30,938 nucleotides of DNA, taken from contig JAUWQS010000002.1 in assembly GCA_030610915.1 (NCBI GenBank), positions 1 through 30,938 of the forward strand, in the 5' to 3' direction. The stretch is from Pseudomonadota bacterium. GTDB taxonomy: Bacteria > Desulfobacterota > Syntrophia > Syntrophales > JADFWA01. The position numbers were made by a program, and so were the translations under genes. The notes below the pieces were generated by a model, which ran no database searches, was not told where the DNA came from, and worked only from the letters and a program-made list of their open reading frames with translations. Of this stretch, positions 1-7,483 are shown piece after piece; position 1 is the first letter of the stretch; each line of letters begins with the position of its first letter.

Positions 1-32
1 CGGGATAAATGGCGCAATCTCTCCTATTCGAT

Positions 33-60
33 TTGACAAAAGCTAGAAAAATGCTATAAG
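33..60 (+). promoter_or_regulatory. Sigma-70-type promoter of the left-edge RNA unit
   Basis: A perfect -35 hexamer TTGACA (33-38) is followed after 16 nt by TATAAG (55-60). An imperfect hairpin (GACCCTTAT at 60-68 against ATAAGGTC at 78-85) covers the expected transcription start. No credible ORF begins in the next 200 nt, and a terminator follows at 191-231, so the promoter most likely drives a short untranslated RNA or an attenuated leader. Confidence 0.55.
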
Positions 61-66
61 ACCCTT

Positions 67-231
67 ATATAGTACAGATAAGGTCATCAATACGATGCGG
101 TAAGCAAAGAAAGACTATTCGACACAGGAGGGAAAAATCAAGACCTTCCAGTCAGAAGTAAATGTCGCGGTCAAGCTTATGCAATGATAGACCCATTCTT
201 TCAAAGTTGGAAGAGTGGGTTTTTATTTTTT
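67..231 (+). ncRNA. Candidate ~160-nt RNA between promoter and terminator
   Basis: The stretch is bounded by a good sigma-70 promoter and a strong intrinsic terminator and contains no plausible ORF with a ribosome site. It contains GGTCATC, GATGCGG and AAAGAC segments. Similar words occur downstream of a second promoter of the same architecture at the right end of the window (30842-30938). I do not recognise it as a named RNA family. It could be a small RNA, a leader of a lost gene, or the remains of a mobile-element RNA. The evidence is promoter-terminator spacing and loose similarity only. Confidence 0.3.
191..231 (+). terminator. Rho-independent terminator
   Basis: A 10-bp stem, ACCCATTCTT (191-200) with AAGAGTGGGT (211-220), has a single non-Watson-Crick pair and a 10-nt loop. 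A T-rich tract (TTTTATTTTTT) follows immediately. This is a textbook intrinsic terminator and ends the transcript from the promoter at 33-60. Confidence 0.75.
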
Positions 232-314
232 GAATAGAGAATACGGCTCTGAAACATCATCTGTCTAAAACCGTCCCCTATGATATGTAGATAAACTACC
301 ATCGAGGAGAAAAA

Positions 315-591
315 ATGGAAACATTGATAGCTGATTATTTGTCAAAAAAAGAGTAAGATATCTTCTTCGGGCAAAACCAGGGCCTTCATAGAAAAAGCCA
401 GGCGTTGCCAGGAAAAGAAATATAGCTCAGTAGGGCAGGGGACTGACCACCGATTTGAAGGTAAAGCAATTCTGGGTTCTGCACTTCTATATCGAAAGAA
501 AATTATTCATATGGCCTTCTTTAAGAATGCAGAGAGCAGCAAGACAGGAAGAATGTCTAGCTATAGTCGACGCAGAGATTTCAGGATATGA
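315..591 (+). pseudogene. C-terminal fragment resembling ARPP-1 / DUF6569, frameshifted
   Basis: An ATG at 315 with a GAGGAG ribosome site opens a 13-codon ORF (METLIADYLSKKE) that stops at 354-356, right after a run of seven A. In the +1 frame (from 352) the reading continues open to the TGA at 589-591 and contains SSVGQGTDHRFEGKAILGSA followed by ALLYRKKIIHMAFF. This Gly-x-Gly-x-Asp-x-Arg and hydrophobic strand pattern resembles, from memory, the end of ARPP-1 family proteins. The frameshift in the A-run and the absence of the N-terminal two thirds indicate a decayed remnant. The ATG may be fortuitous. The family assignment is from motif memory. Confidence 0.4.
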
Positions 592-716
592 GGTATTAAT
601 ACAAACCTCAATAATTGCTAGGGTTTCGTTTCAGTTAAGGGTTATTGCAGATACACTCTCCGGTTGCAGATTACCGAATAATCAGGGCACATCAAGTTTC
701 CCTGGGAGGCATTAGT

Positions 717-782
717 ATGCCTGTCAAAGTTGACAGTCTTAAATGGCCAATCGAGAAAGGCTCCCTCAAGGAGGGTTCATAA
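717..782 (+). CDS. 21-residue leader ORF coupled to the next small gene
   Basis: ATG at 717 is preceded by a GGGAGG ribosome site (704-709) at good spacing. The ORF encodes 21 residues (starting MPVKVDSLKW, Lys-rich) and its TAA at 780-782 overlaps the ATG of the next ORF by one base (TAATG), a classic arrangement for translational coupling. The perfect palindrome CTGTCAA-AG-TTGACAG lies inside its first codons. It may be a leader peptide or a very small protein. I do not recognise it. Confidence 0.4.
   Translation: MPVKVDSLKWPIEKGSLKEGS
721..736. promoter_or_regulatory. Perfect 16-bp inverted repeat, possible operator
   Basis: CTGTCAA-AG-TTGACAG is an inverted repeat with perfect 7-bp arms and a 2-bp centre. 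It is too tight to form a useful RNA hairpin, so a dimeric DNA-binding protein is the more natural reader. It sits just before the small ORFs at 782 and 948 and within the 21-codon ORF. The right half also reads as a TTGACA -35 hexamer (730-735), but I see no convincing -10 behind it. Confidence 0.35.
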
Positions 783-937
783 TGAGTAAAAGCACAAGCT
801 TTCTCTATCAACTTGCCAGAGCAGCAAATGATATCGAAAAGCTCGCCAGTGGTGATCCGAAAAGGATAGCAAGAAGGGCAAAGAATAAATACATTGGGAG
901 AAAGCTGATAAGAAAAGTCTGTAAATTTCCCTTTTAA
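782..937 (+). CDS. Small basic protein, conserved mobile-element type (51 aa)
   Basis: The start is ATG 782 because AAGGAGGG (768-775) lies 6 nt upstream; an in-frame ATG at 743 has no ribosome site. The product is strongly basic (KRIARRAKNKYIGRKLIRK near the end). The layout MSKSTSFLYQLARAANDIEK, then SGDPKRIARRAKNK, then GRK resembles small uncharacterised proteins often seen near mobile elements. It may bind nucleic acid, judging from charge only. It is coupled to the 21-codon ORF upstream and followed 10 nt later by another small gene. Function unknown. Confidence 0.6.
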   Translation: MSKSTSFLYQLARAANDIEKLASGDPKRIARRAKNKYIGRKLIRKVCKFPF

Positions 938-947
938 GAGGAAAAAG

Positions 948-1148
948 ATGAAAAAAGAATTATTGCCACAGACCAAAATCGGAGACTTTCTCTCCATTGG
1001 AGTAGAGATGGAGCAGGATGAAATAGGTCTTTACGTTGCCTCTGCAGATGTCTCTTCAAGCTGCGCCTTTAAGTTTGATGAGTGGAACAAATTTGTTCAG
1101 GGAATAAACAAAGCTGATGAGGAGTTCAAGAGAGTAATGCTTGATTAA
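948..1148 (+). CDS. Small acidic hypothetical protein (66 aa)
   Basis: ATG 948 is preceded by AGAGGAAAAAG, an acceptable ribosome site, and starts 10 nt after the basic 51-aa gene, so the two are probably co-transcribed. The protein is acidic, with no signal peptide or membrane segment, and has a beta-rich centre (FLSIGVEM, GLYVASADV) and a helical end. The basic/acidic pairing could suggest a complex or a toxin-antitoxin-like unit, but no recognised motif supports this. I do not recognise the family. Confidence 0.5.
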   Translation: MKKELLPQTKIGDFLSIGVEMEQDEIGLYVASADVSSSCAFKFDEWNKFVQGINKADEEFKRVMLD

Positions 1149-1165
1149 GGGAGAAGGAGAAACGA

Positions 1166-1264
1166 AAAAGGAGGGACAGCGCCCATCGTTATTCACAGAT
1201 GAACCACTACATCTATCCTATCGACTCGCCACGAATATCAAAGGGTGCGGCAATAGGCTTCCCT
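1166..1264 (+). repeat. Truncated RAYT-derived MITE (partial copy, M0)
   Basis: GAGGGACAGCGCCCAT near 1171 matches the left end of the four full elements in this window. Around 1228-1262 the sequence still reads in frame as PRIS-x-x-x-AIGFP, the start of the REP-associated transposase remnant, but its ATG has become CTC. Similarity ends abruptly at about 1264, where the BREX promoter begins. The right half is missing. Confidence 0.55.
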
Positions 1265-1292
1265 TTGACAATGGATTCTTTTCTGGTATAGT
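1265..1292 (+). promoter_or_regulatory. Sigma-70-type promoter of the BREX-like operon
   Basis: TTGACA (1265-1270), 16 nt, TATAGT (1287-1292) lies 128 nt upstream of the first operon gene. The leader contains small hairpins: GGCCT-CAA-AGGCC at 1327-1339 and ATCCT...AGGAT at about 1306-1323. The encoded HTH_17 protein just downstream is the obvious candidate autoregulator. No terminator was seen between here and the regulator gene. Confidence 0.55.
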
Positions 1293-1420
1293 TTATGCGT
1301 GTTTATCCTTGTTTGTCAGGATGAAAGGCCTCAAAGGCCGAATTATGGCAAGCCTATTTACAAACCGATAGTAAGGGGCGGTACAAGAATACCTAGGGCG
1401 CGAGGCATGAGTGGAGACAA

Positions 1421-1627
1421 ATGACAGAAGATCGATGGCTTTCAGTGAATGAGATTGCAGACCATCTCGGTATTAAACGGGACACGGTCTATAAATGGAT
1501 TAGTGAACGGCAAATGCCAGGACATAAAATCGGTCGACTCTGGAAATTCAATAGAGTGGAAGTCGATAAGTGGGTGCGTGGTGGAGGTGCCAACGACAGA
1601 AGACGTCAGAGGAAAATAGACCGGTAG
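1421..1627 (+). CDS. HTH_17 (excisionase/AlpA-type) DNA-binding regulator
   Basis: The 68-aa protein has the HTH_17/MerR-like layout in residues 5-55: WLSVNEIADHLGIKRDTVYKW, then the wing GHKIGRLWKFNRVEVDKW. Such single-domain proteins act as excisionases or transcription factors. A GTGGAG ribosome site precedes ATG 1421. As the first gene after the operon promoter, with no integrase nearby, it is more likely a local regulator of the defence operon than an excisionase. The C-terminal tail is basic (RRRQRKIDR). The next gene starts 21 nt after its stop. Confidence 0.8.
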   Translation: MTEDRWLSVNEIADHLGIKRDTVYKWISERQMPGHKIGRLWKFNRVEVDKWVRGGGANDRRRQRKIDR

Positions 1628-1648
1628 GAATGGTGAACAGTAAGTAAT

Positions 1649-3061
1649 ATGGCAGAAAAAGGAAAGACCGGACACAGGCGAAGACTTAGAGACCGTTTCT
1701 TAGCAGGCGATGCGGAATCGCGCTCTGATGAAATGTTGCTGGAACTGCTTCTTACCTTCGCTGTTGGACGCAAGGATGTTATGCCGCTTGCCCATGAGCT
1801 TATTCGTGTCTTTGGCAATCTTTCCCAGGTTCTTTCCGCCTCCCATGATGAACTATGTAAGGTAAAAGGAATAGGGCAGTCATCAATCGCCCTGCTCAAA
1901 GTGATTGATTTTATTCAATCAGGAAGCGCATCCACCACCGCAAAACTTTCACTTCCGAATAGGGCAGCAAGAGCTATCCAACAGGAATTATTTGAGAACC
2001 TGCCGAATGAGCAAATTTCAGGTCAATTATCTTCCAATACTGCAAATAGGAAACCGGTGCAGTCGAAAGAACCTTCCGTCCCGAAAAAGCAACCAGTAAG
2101 AGAGGATGGTTCTTCAACGACTTCTATGGTGACAGATAGACATCCGACTCCTCAGCATTCATCGCGATTTCCAAAGAAGCAACTCTCAGCCAAAAAGAGC
2201 ACTCGACGGAAATTTCAAGTCAGCAATGGCTACCTTCTGGAATTTGACCAGCTTGCTCGCATTCTTCATTTTCTCCTGGAACATCGGGACGCAAAAAAGA
2301 TTAATAGCAAGGCTCTGCAGGAAGATACCGGCCTGGCAGATCGACAGGTTGAAAGCCTGGTCAGTATGGGAGCGGCGATGGGCTTAATCACGCCAGGTCG
2401 CCAGATACTGACTCCCGTGGGATTGCTTATCGCAGAGCAAGACATTTTCATTGAAAAGAGAGGTTCTCTTGAATGGTGTCATTATGTCGGTGCTGGCTCC
2501 TTTCGGAATTTAATCTGGTTTGAGGTCTTCAATCGTCTGCTGGCGGAAGCATTACCAATGACACAGGAGGAATGGAACGAACGGATACGGGACCATTTGT
2601 CGGGCAAATATTCCAAGCGAACTATCGGCAAGGGGCTTTACGAAGAGATTCGCTTTGTCATCGATGCCTATATGGAACGTAATTTCAGTAAACTGGAACT
2701 TCTGCATCGCTCGTCCGACCAACGGCTCTACCGTCGTCGCTACACCCGATTTTCCCCTCTTGTTCTCGGCGCCATGATCTATGATTTCTGCGCCACAAAA
2801 GAAACTCATCTTTCCCAGATTGACGAGATGGCGGTCACGCCTGGTTCGCCGGCTGTGGTCTTCGGGCTTGATGCCACCTCGTTCCGACAGCAGATCGAAG
2901 GGCTTCACGACCGTGGCTGGCTGCGGTACGAAACCACCCACAATCTGGATCAAATCCGTCTCAAACCGGGCTTTTCCGCGCTCGGATTTCTTACTGCGTA
3001 TTTTGAGGACCGTGAGCCGCGCCAAGATACCAAACCATCACCTGGAGGCATTTTTCAATGA
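1649..3061 (+). CDS. RadC N-terminal domain fused to a DUF4007-like protein
   Basis: Residues 1-92 match the N-terminal HhH-containing part of RadC/UPF0758 (GHRRRLRDRFL, then VFGNLSQVLSA, then KGIGQSSIALLK), but the JAB/MPN metallo-domain that should follow is absent. Residues ~95-185 are a Ser/Gln/Lys-rich, probably disordered linker. Residues ~190-455 look like DUF4007: a helical start, then FIEKRGSLEWCHYVG around 267-281 resembling its conserved (Y/F)LE-x-x-(T/S)L-x-x-x-HY motif, followed by WFEVFNRLL. DUF4007 proteins occur with phosphorothioation and some BREX loci. The HhH part may give DNA binding. The stop overlaps the next ATG (ATGA), implying translational coupling. The DUF4007 call is from motif memory. 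Confidence 0.6.
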   Translation: MAEKGKTGHRRRLRDRFLAGDAESRSDEMLLELLLTFAVGRKDVMPLAHELIRVFGNLSQVLSASHDELCKVKGIGQSSIALLKVIDFIQSGSASTTAKLSLPNRAARAIQQELFENLPNEQISGQLSSNTANRKPVQSKEPSVPKKQPVREDGSSTTSMVTDRHPTPQHSSRFPKKQLSAKKSTRRKFQVSNGYLLEFDQLARILHFLLEHRDAKKINSKALQEDTGLADRQVESLVSMGAAMGLITPGRQILTPVGLLIAEQDIFIEKRGSLEWCHYVGAGSFRNLIWFEVFNRLLAEALPMTQEEWNERIRDHLSGKYSKRTIGKGLYEEIRFVIDAYMERNFSKLELLHRSSDQRLYRRRYTRFSPLVLGAMIYDFCATKETHLSQIDEMAVTPGSPAVVFGLDATSFRQQIEGLHDRGWLRYETTHNLDQIRLKPGFSALGFLTAYFEDREPRQDTKPSPGGIFQ

Positions 3062-3522
3062 GCGAGCCGGTTAACATAGTTCAACTGGTGAGAGATTTAC
3101 CCTTTCGTTCCCGTGGAAAAGCTTGTATTGTCCTTACCTGTGACTACGAAGGTCAAAAAAAATGGGCGGCGGAGTTGGCCCGTCAGACGGACTCCGAGCA
3201 TCTCGACCTGCTGGAACTTTTCGCTCAAGACGTAAAACTCAGCCGCAAGATTGGACAATTTTTGGTCTTTAACCTTTTTGAATTCCTGAAGAATCATGGC
3301 CAATCCTCTGTTTTGGTTGTTTCAGGCCTGGAGTTCCTCAAGGCCACCTGGACTGGCCAATCGAATATCAGCGAGCAGTTCGCCAGCCGCGTGGAGACCT
3401 GGGACCAAAAGCCCTGTCTGCTCTTTGCTCTTCAATATGACAAGGTCATCGCCACCCGCAAATATCGGCGCCATCGTCAACACAAATTTGTGGTCGATCA
3501 GAAGGAGACCCTGGCATTATGA
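3058..3522 (+). CDS. BrxF-like small protein with a lost P-loop
   Basis: The 154-aa protein is coupled on both sides by 4-nt ATGA overlaps. Its pattern of alternating strands and helices (ACIVLTCDY, SSVLVVSGLEFL, PCLLFALQYD) resembles a RecA/P-loop NTPase core. SVLVVSGLEFL takes the Walker B position, but the loop after the first strand (CDYEGQKKW) is not a GxxxxGK(S/T) P-loop. Length and position next to a methyltransferase in a BREX-like operon fit BrxF, the ~150-aa P-loop protein of type 3 BREX. If so, it has lost nucleotide binding and may be structural. BrxF identity is inference. Confidence 0.45.
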   Translation: MSEPVNIVQLVRDLPFRSRGKACIVLTCDYEGQKKWAAELARQTDSEHLDLLELFAQDVKLSRKIGQFLVFNLFEFLKNHGQSSVLVVSGLEFLKATWTGQSNISEQFASRVETWDQKPCLLFALQYDKVIATRKYRRHRQHKFVVDQKETLAL

Positions 3523-6500
3523 AAAATAACGGCCTGTTTAGCTCACTTTTTATCGAGGAATTGAAAGGTAGCGTCAAGCTCGACGACGCGGCCCAGGGCC
3601 GTATGGCCACCCTGGCTCAGACCTGGCGTACTCGCAACATTCAAAATACCAATGCCCTGTGGAAGTCTTTTCTAAAACAGGCGCTCAGTTATCTGGAATT
3701 CGTTCCTCCCGGCAATCCAACTACTCCAGGGGTTTACCCTCTTTACGAAGACTATAACTTCAGAAAATGCATCAGCGTTGTCTATCTCGCTCCGCCCGAA
3801 TCGGACCTTGATAATACCTCAGTCGGAAGTTTCTATCCCGCCAAACTTGTTTCACAACTCAAGAAACGAAAACTCAACTGGGGAATTTTGACTAATGGTG
3901 CTATCTGGCGGCTTTACTCCACCAAGAGTTCCAGACCATATGAAGATTATGTGGAACTTCCGTTGCAGCAGGCCCTGGAAGGATCGGATGAGGCCGAATA
4001 CGGCCTTTTTGAGCGCTTCTTTCACAAGGATTCCTTCATCGCCGAAGAAACTGAGGGCACAGAGGACGGGCAACAGGATAAGTTCGTCGGTATCTACAAG
4101 TGCCGCCTTGACCACGACCGGGAGCAATCAGAACAGATGCTCGAAGAAAAGGTGAAAACGCCGTTCCTTGATCAGGTGGACGAGGTGCTGCAGTACATCT
4201 GTAACGGGTTCATTTTTGATACCCAAAAGAGTGGCGAAGAATACACCGAAGAGGAGCGGGGAGAAATATTCGAAAGCGCGGTCAAACTGATCTACCGCTG
4301 CTTATTCCTGTTCTATGCCGAGGCCCGCAGGCTGCTGCCCTCAGACCCGGGCAAAGCCGATCTCTACCGACGGCACTCCGTTCAGGCGCTCTGCGAGGAG
4401 GCCCGCAAGTTCCGCTGGGGTGAGCGCCGTGACACGGACCAGTATGATCTTTGGAAACACCTGAAAGGATTGATAAACGCCGTAAACGACGGTGACCCGG
4501 AATACGGCATCATGGGTTACAACGGCGGTTTATTCGATGATGAAGAAGAGCGATTTCTGGGCCAACATCAACTACGCAATGATTTTCTCTTCCGGGCACT
4601 GTACCTGCTGGCATTTGTGGAGCCTTACAATAATGAACCTAACGAAGAATACGCCATACCGTACCAAGACCTAGAGGTCGGTCATCTCGGGGAGCTTTAT
4701 GAGAATATCCTGGAATACACGGTTCAGCTTGCCGATGCCGACCGCATCCATCGCCGCACCAAAAAGGGCGTGGAAATGCTGTTGGCCTCCCAAGTAACAA
4801 AAAAGACTGGCGACACCCTCATCAAAAAGGGAGATGTCTATTTCGGCGAGTCCGCGCTTGAGCGCAAACAGACCGGTTCCTATTACACCCCGGAATCGTT
4901 AGTTCGCTTTCTCAATGAAAAAACAATCGTCCAGCCCCTTCGTGAAACCTTTGAACTGGAATACCGACAGCGGTTCAACGAGCTCCTGGAACAGGCCAGC
5001 AACGGATATGATGCCGGTACCTGTCGAGGGGCGAGCCAATCTGCTGCCGCACTGATTGAACGTTTTGTCGAAGAACATGTTTTCCAGTTCAAGGTCTGCG
5101 ATCCGGCCATGGGCAGTGGTCACTTTCTGGTGGATGCCACCAACCAGATGGCCGGGGTAGTCGTAGCCTTACTCGAAGAAATACCTCAGGTGGAGGGAAT
5201 GACGGTTTCTGTCACCAGCCGTCCCAATGACTGGCGGCGGCGTATCACTCGCCATTGCATCTACGGGGTCGACCTTAACCCGCTGGCCGTAAACCTGGCC
5301 AAACTCTCACTCTGGCTCAACTGTTTCGCTATGGAGCATAAGCTAACCTTTCTGGATCACCATGTTCGCTGTGGGAACAGCCTGATCGGTATCCGTTCCC
5401 TTAATCAGCTTGCTTCCATCCCGAAACGTAAGAAAGAGAGCAAGAAAAAGAAAGACCCGCAAAGGCTGCTCTTTGATTATAACAATCTCTCGTCTGTATT
5501 GGCGGGGGTGGCCCAGGATGTTGCGTCCATCACTCAAATCGCTGAGGACGATACCGACACTCAAAAGACCGTGTTGGATGAAGCTCTGAAGGCTATATCC
5601 GATTTACGTCCCCTGGCAAACCTTTATACGGCTTATTTAATGGACCCTGACATTCCAGTCATCGACTACCAGAGAATTTTCGAACATCTTGCCCGGGGTA
5701 AGTCGGTTACCGACACCCTGAATTCTGCTCTTCCGGAAATTTTGAAATCGGTAGGGGCACATTGTAACCGGCACCACTTTTACCACTGGCCGCTGGAGTT
5801 TCCTGATGTGTTCGGTCCGGATACGGCGGGTGGGTTCTCAGCCACCGTCGGCAATCCACCGTGGGATGTGCTGCAGCCGAATACACAAGAGTTTTATATC
5901 ACTTACGATCCGAATTTCCGAAAATATAAGAAGCAAGAAGCGTTAACGGTTATCAAACAGTTACACACGGAACACCCGATTATTGCTGAAAGGTGGGGAG
6001 AATATCAGGGCGGATTTAAGGAGGCTTCTGCTTATTGCAAAGAACGAGAAGCATATATTTGTCTTCAGAAAGGAAAAATCGACCTTTACAAGGCATTCCT
6101 CGAACGGTTCTTCGCGGTCCTAAAAAAGGACGGCCGTATGGGTATCGTAACGCCCAGCGGCATCTACACCGACCAGGGTTGCCAGCCTCTGCGGGAACGG
6201 TTCTTTAGCCAGAGCAGAGTAAAATTTCTCTACTGCTTTGAAAACCGCCGAGCAATCTTCAATATTCATCGCAGTTTTAAGTTTGTTCTGTTCAGTACGC
6301 AAAAAGGCGGAAAAACCGACCGGTTCAAGTGTGCATTCATGGAGCACGACCCGGAGCGGTTGCCGGTGATTGACGCCAATGCGCTGACAATGAGCGTGAA
6401 GCAGGTGAAGAAGTTTTCGCCCCATACGCTGAGTGTGATGGAGTTCAAGAGTCAGCGGGATATTGATGTTACCACCAAGATTTACGGTGACTGGCCGCTC

Positions 6501-7463
6501 TTGGGACAAAGACTAAAGGATTCCTGGAATGTCAAGTTTACTCAAGAATTAAACATGACCAGCGACAGCCAATTATTCAAATCAACACCAACGAATTGTC
6601 CGCTATATGAGGGTAAGATGATATGGCATCTTGATAGTCATTTTGAGGAGCCGAGATTCTGGTTGGAAGAAGTTGAAATCAAGAACCACCTAGGCAAGGA
6701 CGCTTGGGCAGGAAATTGTTTTCGAGTAGGATTCAGAAATGTTTCGGCAAGTACGAATGAGAGAACTTTAGTAGCATCAATCATACCGTGTAATTGGCAC
6801 GGGCATTCAATAGCTTCAATTTTTCCTAAAGGAGATCTAAATACATCAGATGGACCAAATGAATCAGAAAGTATTTGGCTCTTGTCAGTTACATGCTCTC
6901 TTTGTACAGATTACCTTATACGGCAAAAAGTTACAAACAACCTTAGCTTTTTTTATATTAATACATTGCCAATTCCCAGGGAGATCAATGAACCTCTAAA
7001 CAAGTTCATTTCTCCAATTATTGCAAGAACACTAAGGTTGCTATGTGTTGATGACGTCTTTAATGATCTTTGGGATCATATACATATTTTATTATGGCGA
7101 TCCCCTGACTTCTGGTACCCCTCCTCCGCCCCTATCGACACCTACGGTCCGGCTCACGAGCAGGAGATCCGCCGCCGACTGCGGGACGAAGCCAGCAAAC
7201 TTACCCCTGAATGGGGCCCGCACTGCGGCGTGCACGACCGACTGCCAGATAGGCGGGACACCGGCGATAGAGCCCAGCTTCGTGCCGAGATCGACGCTTA
7301 CGTGGCCCACCTTTACGGCCTTTCGCGGGATGACTTCTCCTACATCCTCGATACCTTCCCCGTGCTAAAGAAGAAGGAAAAAAAGGCCTTCGGCGAGTTC
7401 ATGTCCAAGCGCAAATGCCTGGAAGAATTTGATAGAATTGGGAAATTGGGAAACAACAATTAG
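3519..7463 (+). CDS. pglX: PglX-like Eco57I-type adenine-specific DNA methyltransferase
   Basis: A 1314-aa protein. Residues ~526-540 carry SAM-binding motif I (VCDPAMGSGHFLVD) and 779-782 the catalytic NPPW motif of N6-adenine methyltransferases, with YGVDLNPLAVNLAKLSLWL between them. The first ~200 residues (including WGILTNGAIWRLYST) resemble the N-terminal part of type IIG enzymes, but I cannot point to a complete nuclease active site. Residues ~1000-1190 form the target-recognition region and are encoded by clearly AT-richer DNA. The end (AEIDAYVAHLYGLSRDDFSYIL) is the usual IDxxVxxLYGL motif. It probably marks self DNA for the BREX-like system. The last residues (IGKLGNNN) come from repeat-like sequence at the edge of the adjacent S23 cassette. 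It is coupled to the upstream gene by ATGA. PglX versus another IIG-type enzyme rests on context. Confidence 0.8.
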   Translation: MKNNGLFSSLFIEELKGSVKLDDAAQGRMATLAQTWRTRNIQNTNALWKSFLKQALSYLEFVPPGNPTTPGVYPLYEDYNFRKCISVVYLAPPESDLDNTSVGSFYPAKLVSQLKKRKLNWGILTNGAIWRLYSTKSSRPYEDYVELPLQQALEGSDEAEYGLFERFFHKDSFIAEETEGTEDGQQDKFVGIYKCRLDHDREQSEQMLEEKVKTPFLDQVDEVLQYICNGFIFDTQKSGEEYTEEERGEIFESAVKLIYRCLFLFYAEARRLLPSDPGKADLYRRHSVQALCEEARKFRWGERRDTDQYDLWKHLKGLINAVNDGDPEYGIMGYNGGLFDDEEERFLGQHQLRNDFLFRALYLLAFVEPYNNEPNEEYAIPYQDLEVGHLGELYENILEYTVQLADADRIHRRTKKGVEMLLASQVTKKTGDTLIKKGDVYFGESALERKQTGSYYTPESLVRFLNEKTIVQPLRETFELEYRQRFNELLEQASNGYDAGTCRGASQSAAALIERFVEEHVFQFKVCDPAMGSGHFLVDATNQMAGVVVALLEEIPQVEGMTVSVTSRPNDWRRRITRHCIYGVDLNPLAVNLAKLSLWLNCFAMEHKLTFLDHHVRCGNSLIGIRSLNQLASIPKRKKESKKKKDPQRLLFDYNNLSSVLAGVAQDVASITQIAEDDTDTQKTVLDEALKAISDLRPLANLYTAYLMDPDIPVIDYQRIFEHLARGKSVTDTLNSALPEILKSVGAHCNRHHFYHWPLEFPDVFGPDTAGGFSATVGNPPWDVLQPNTQEFYITYDPNFRKYKKQEALTVIKQLHTEHPIIAERWGEYQGGFKEASAYCKEREAYICLQKGKIDLYKAFLERFFAVLKKDGRMGIVTPSGIYTDQGCQPLRERFFSQSRVKFLYCFENRRAIFNIHRSFKFVLFSTQKGGKTDRFKCAFMEHDPERLPVIDANALTMSVKQVKKFSPHTLSVMEFKSQRDIDVTTKIYGDWPLLGQRLKDSWNVKFTQELNMTSDSQLFKSTPTNCPLYEGKMIWHLDSHFEEPRFWLEEVEIKNHLGKDAWAGNCFRVGFRNVSASTNERTLVASIIPCNWHGHSIASIFPKGDLNTSDGPNESESIWLLSVTCSLCTDYLIRQKVTNNLSFFYINTLPIPREINEPLNKFISPIIARTLRLLCVDDVFNDLWDHIHILLWRSPDFWYPSSAPIDTYGPAHEQEIRRRLRDEASKLTPEWGPHCGVHDRLPDRRDTGDRAQLRAEIDAYVAHLYGLSRDDFSYILDTFPVLKKKEKKAFGEFMSKRKCLEEFDRIGKLGNNN

Positions 7464-7464
7464 G

Positions 7465-7476
7465 AATTACGAATTA
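7465..7476 (+). repeat. Left inverted repeat of the S23 cassette
   Basis: AATTACGAATTA here is the exact reverse complement of TAATTCGTAATT at 7837-7848. It is embedded in a longer (GAATTA)-like AT-rich tract. Together the two repeats bracket the four-helix-bundle pseudogene. Confidence 0.6.
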
Positions 7477-7483
7477 GGAATTA

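Noticed and set aside
420..450. tRNA-like D-arm and anticodon-stem sequence (TAGCTCAGTAGGGCAGGGGACTGA reads like a tRNA start)
   Set aside because: No matching acceptor stem, T-arm or CCA. The same bases encode the SSVGQGTD segment of the ARPP-1-like fragment, which explains the resemblance.
455..715. 86-aa ORF on the + strand
   Set aside because: No ribosome site, odd composition, and it overlaps the ARPP-1-like frame; most likely chance.
692..997. 101-aa ORF on the - strand
   Set aside because: Lies antisense to the better supported small ORFs at 717, 782 and 948, with no ribosome site.
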